From UBA9715 sp045614225 (lineage in GTDB: Bacteria > Actinomycetota > Coriobacteriia > Coriobacteriales > Eggerthellaceae), in assembly GCA_045614225.1 (NCBI GenBank), contig JAZLCO010000037.1:1-21547 (forward strand): DNA of 21,547 nucleotides, written 5' to 3'. The position numbers were made by a program, and so were the translations under genes. A model generated the notes under the pieces. That model made no database searches. It was not told the origin of the DNA and was given only the letters and a program-made list of their open reading frames with translations. Below, piece by piece: positions 21,421 to 21,547 of this stretch; position 1 is the first letter of the stretch, and every line of letters begins with the position of its first letter.

Positions 21421-21547
21421 ATGAGCCTTGCATCCCGGATGCTGATCCAACTCCTGCAGATTTCCGGCATAAAGAAAAAGCTGGCAAAAGGATCACAGAA
21501 AACATTTGAAGAGGCCGTTTCCTATAACAGAAAGCATCCTTTTGTGA
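21421..21547 (+). CDS. Start of an unidentified gene (3' partial; perhaps alpha/beta hydrolase)
   Basis: The frame opens at ATG 21421 after an AGAGGAG box and runs off the right edge. The 42 visible residues (beginning MSLASRMLIQLLQISGIKKK, later FEEAVSYNRKHPFV) form an amphipathic helix plus a YN..HPF segment. The latter faintly recalls the N-termini of clostridial alpha/beta hydrolases. Codons are AT-richer than in genes to the left, suggesting different ancestry. The family call is a guess. Confidence 0.5.
   Translation, partial: MSLASRMLIQLLQISGIKKKLAKGSQKTFEEAVSYNRKHPFV

Noticed and set aside
1..21547. CRISPR arrays, rRNA genes, intact tRNAs, transposase genes
   Set aside because: I looked for regularly spaced direct repeats and for recognisable RNA or transposase motifs and found none.

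Overview
The window is a moderately GC-rich, gene-dense bacterial chromosome segment (about 63% GC in a hand-counted 60-base stretch of a methyltransferase gene). Gene content and style suggest an anaerobic actinobacterium of the Coriobacteriia, probably Eggerthellaceae. Pointers are Fe-S redox membrane proteins, an aldo/keto reductase with ferredoxin-type clusters, a desulfoferrodoxin-like regulator and a DUF6323-type pair. This assignment is inference; no rRNA or other decisive marker is present.

Layout. 1-3153 (+): the end of a methionine ABC transporter (metN partial, metI), an MFS transporter and a beta-carbonic anhydrase, tightly packed. 3242-3910 (-): a stand-alone protein resembling the cobalamin-dependent methionine synthase activation domain, facing them. 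4200-4400 (+): a small unknown protein with its own promoter and a strong terminator, followed by a Fe-S aldo/keto reductase (4550-5737). 5799-10542 (-): gatC-gatA-gatB followed by pgi. 10682-11712 (-): a YwaF/TMEM164-like membrane protein and a doubtful small ORF. 11887-12705 (+): an XRE regulator fused to a zinc ribbon and a desulfoferrodoxin-like module. 12784-15074 (-): a hexapeptide acetyltransferase, a cyclophilin-like lipoprotein and an alpha/beta hydrolase, with a divergent MerR gene (15181-15624) and a textbook MerR-type 19-bp-spacer promoter between them. 15625-18504: a block of an unknown membrane protein and a coupled DUF6179/DUF6323-like pair, flanked by two broken genes. 18627-19454 (-): a NapH-like polyferredoxin membrane protein. 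19744-21216 (+): two tandem methyltransferases, the second cut by an in-frame TGA. From about 21130 the sequence turns AT-richer and a new gene with a strong promoter begins (21421 to the edge).

The most striking observation is gatA. It lies in a normal gatC-gatA-gatB operon with a full-length, apparently intact gatB. Yet its product lacks the N-terminal region and, by alignment from memory to known GatA proteins, all three residues of the amidase Ser-cisSer-Lys triad (Lys to Asp26, the cis-Ser loop deleted, nucleophile Ser to Ala119). If correct, this is an amidotransferase without its own glutaminase, dependent on free ammonia or another ammonia source, or a complex with a changed job.

Other notable points are the regulator that carries a partly de-liganded superoxide-reductase fold, three GGGGAC-type palindromes (11747-11800, 12711-12770, 13414-13497; the last a perfect 27-bp inverted repeat) that look like REP elements, and the cluster of gene remnants around 15.6-18.5 kb.
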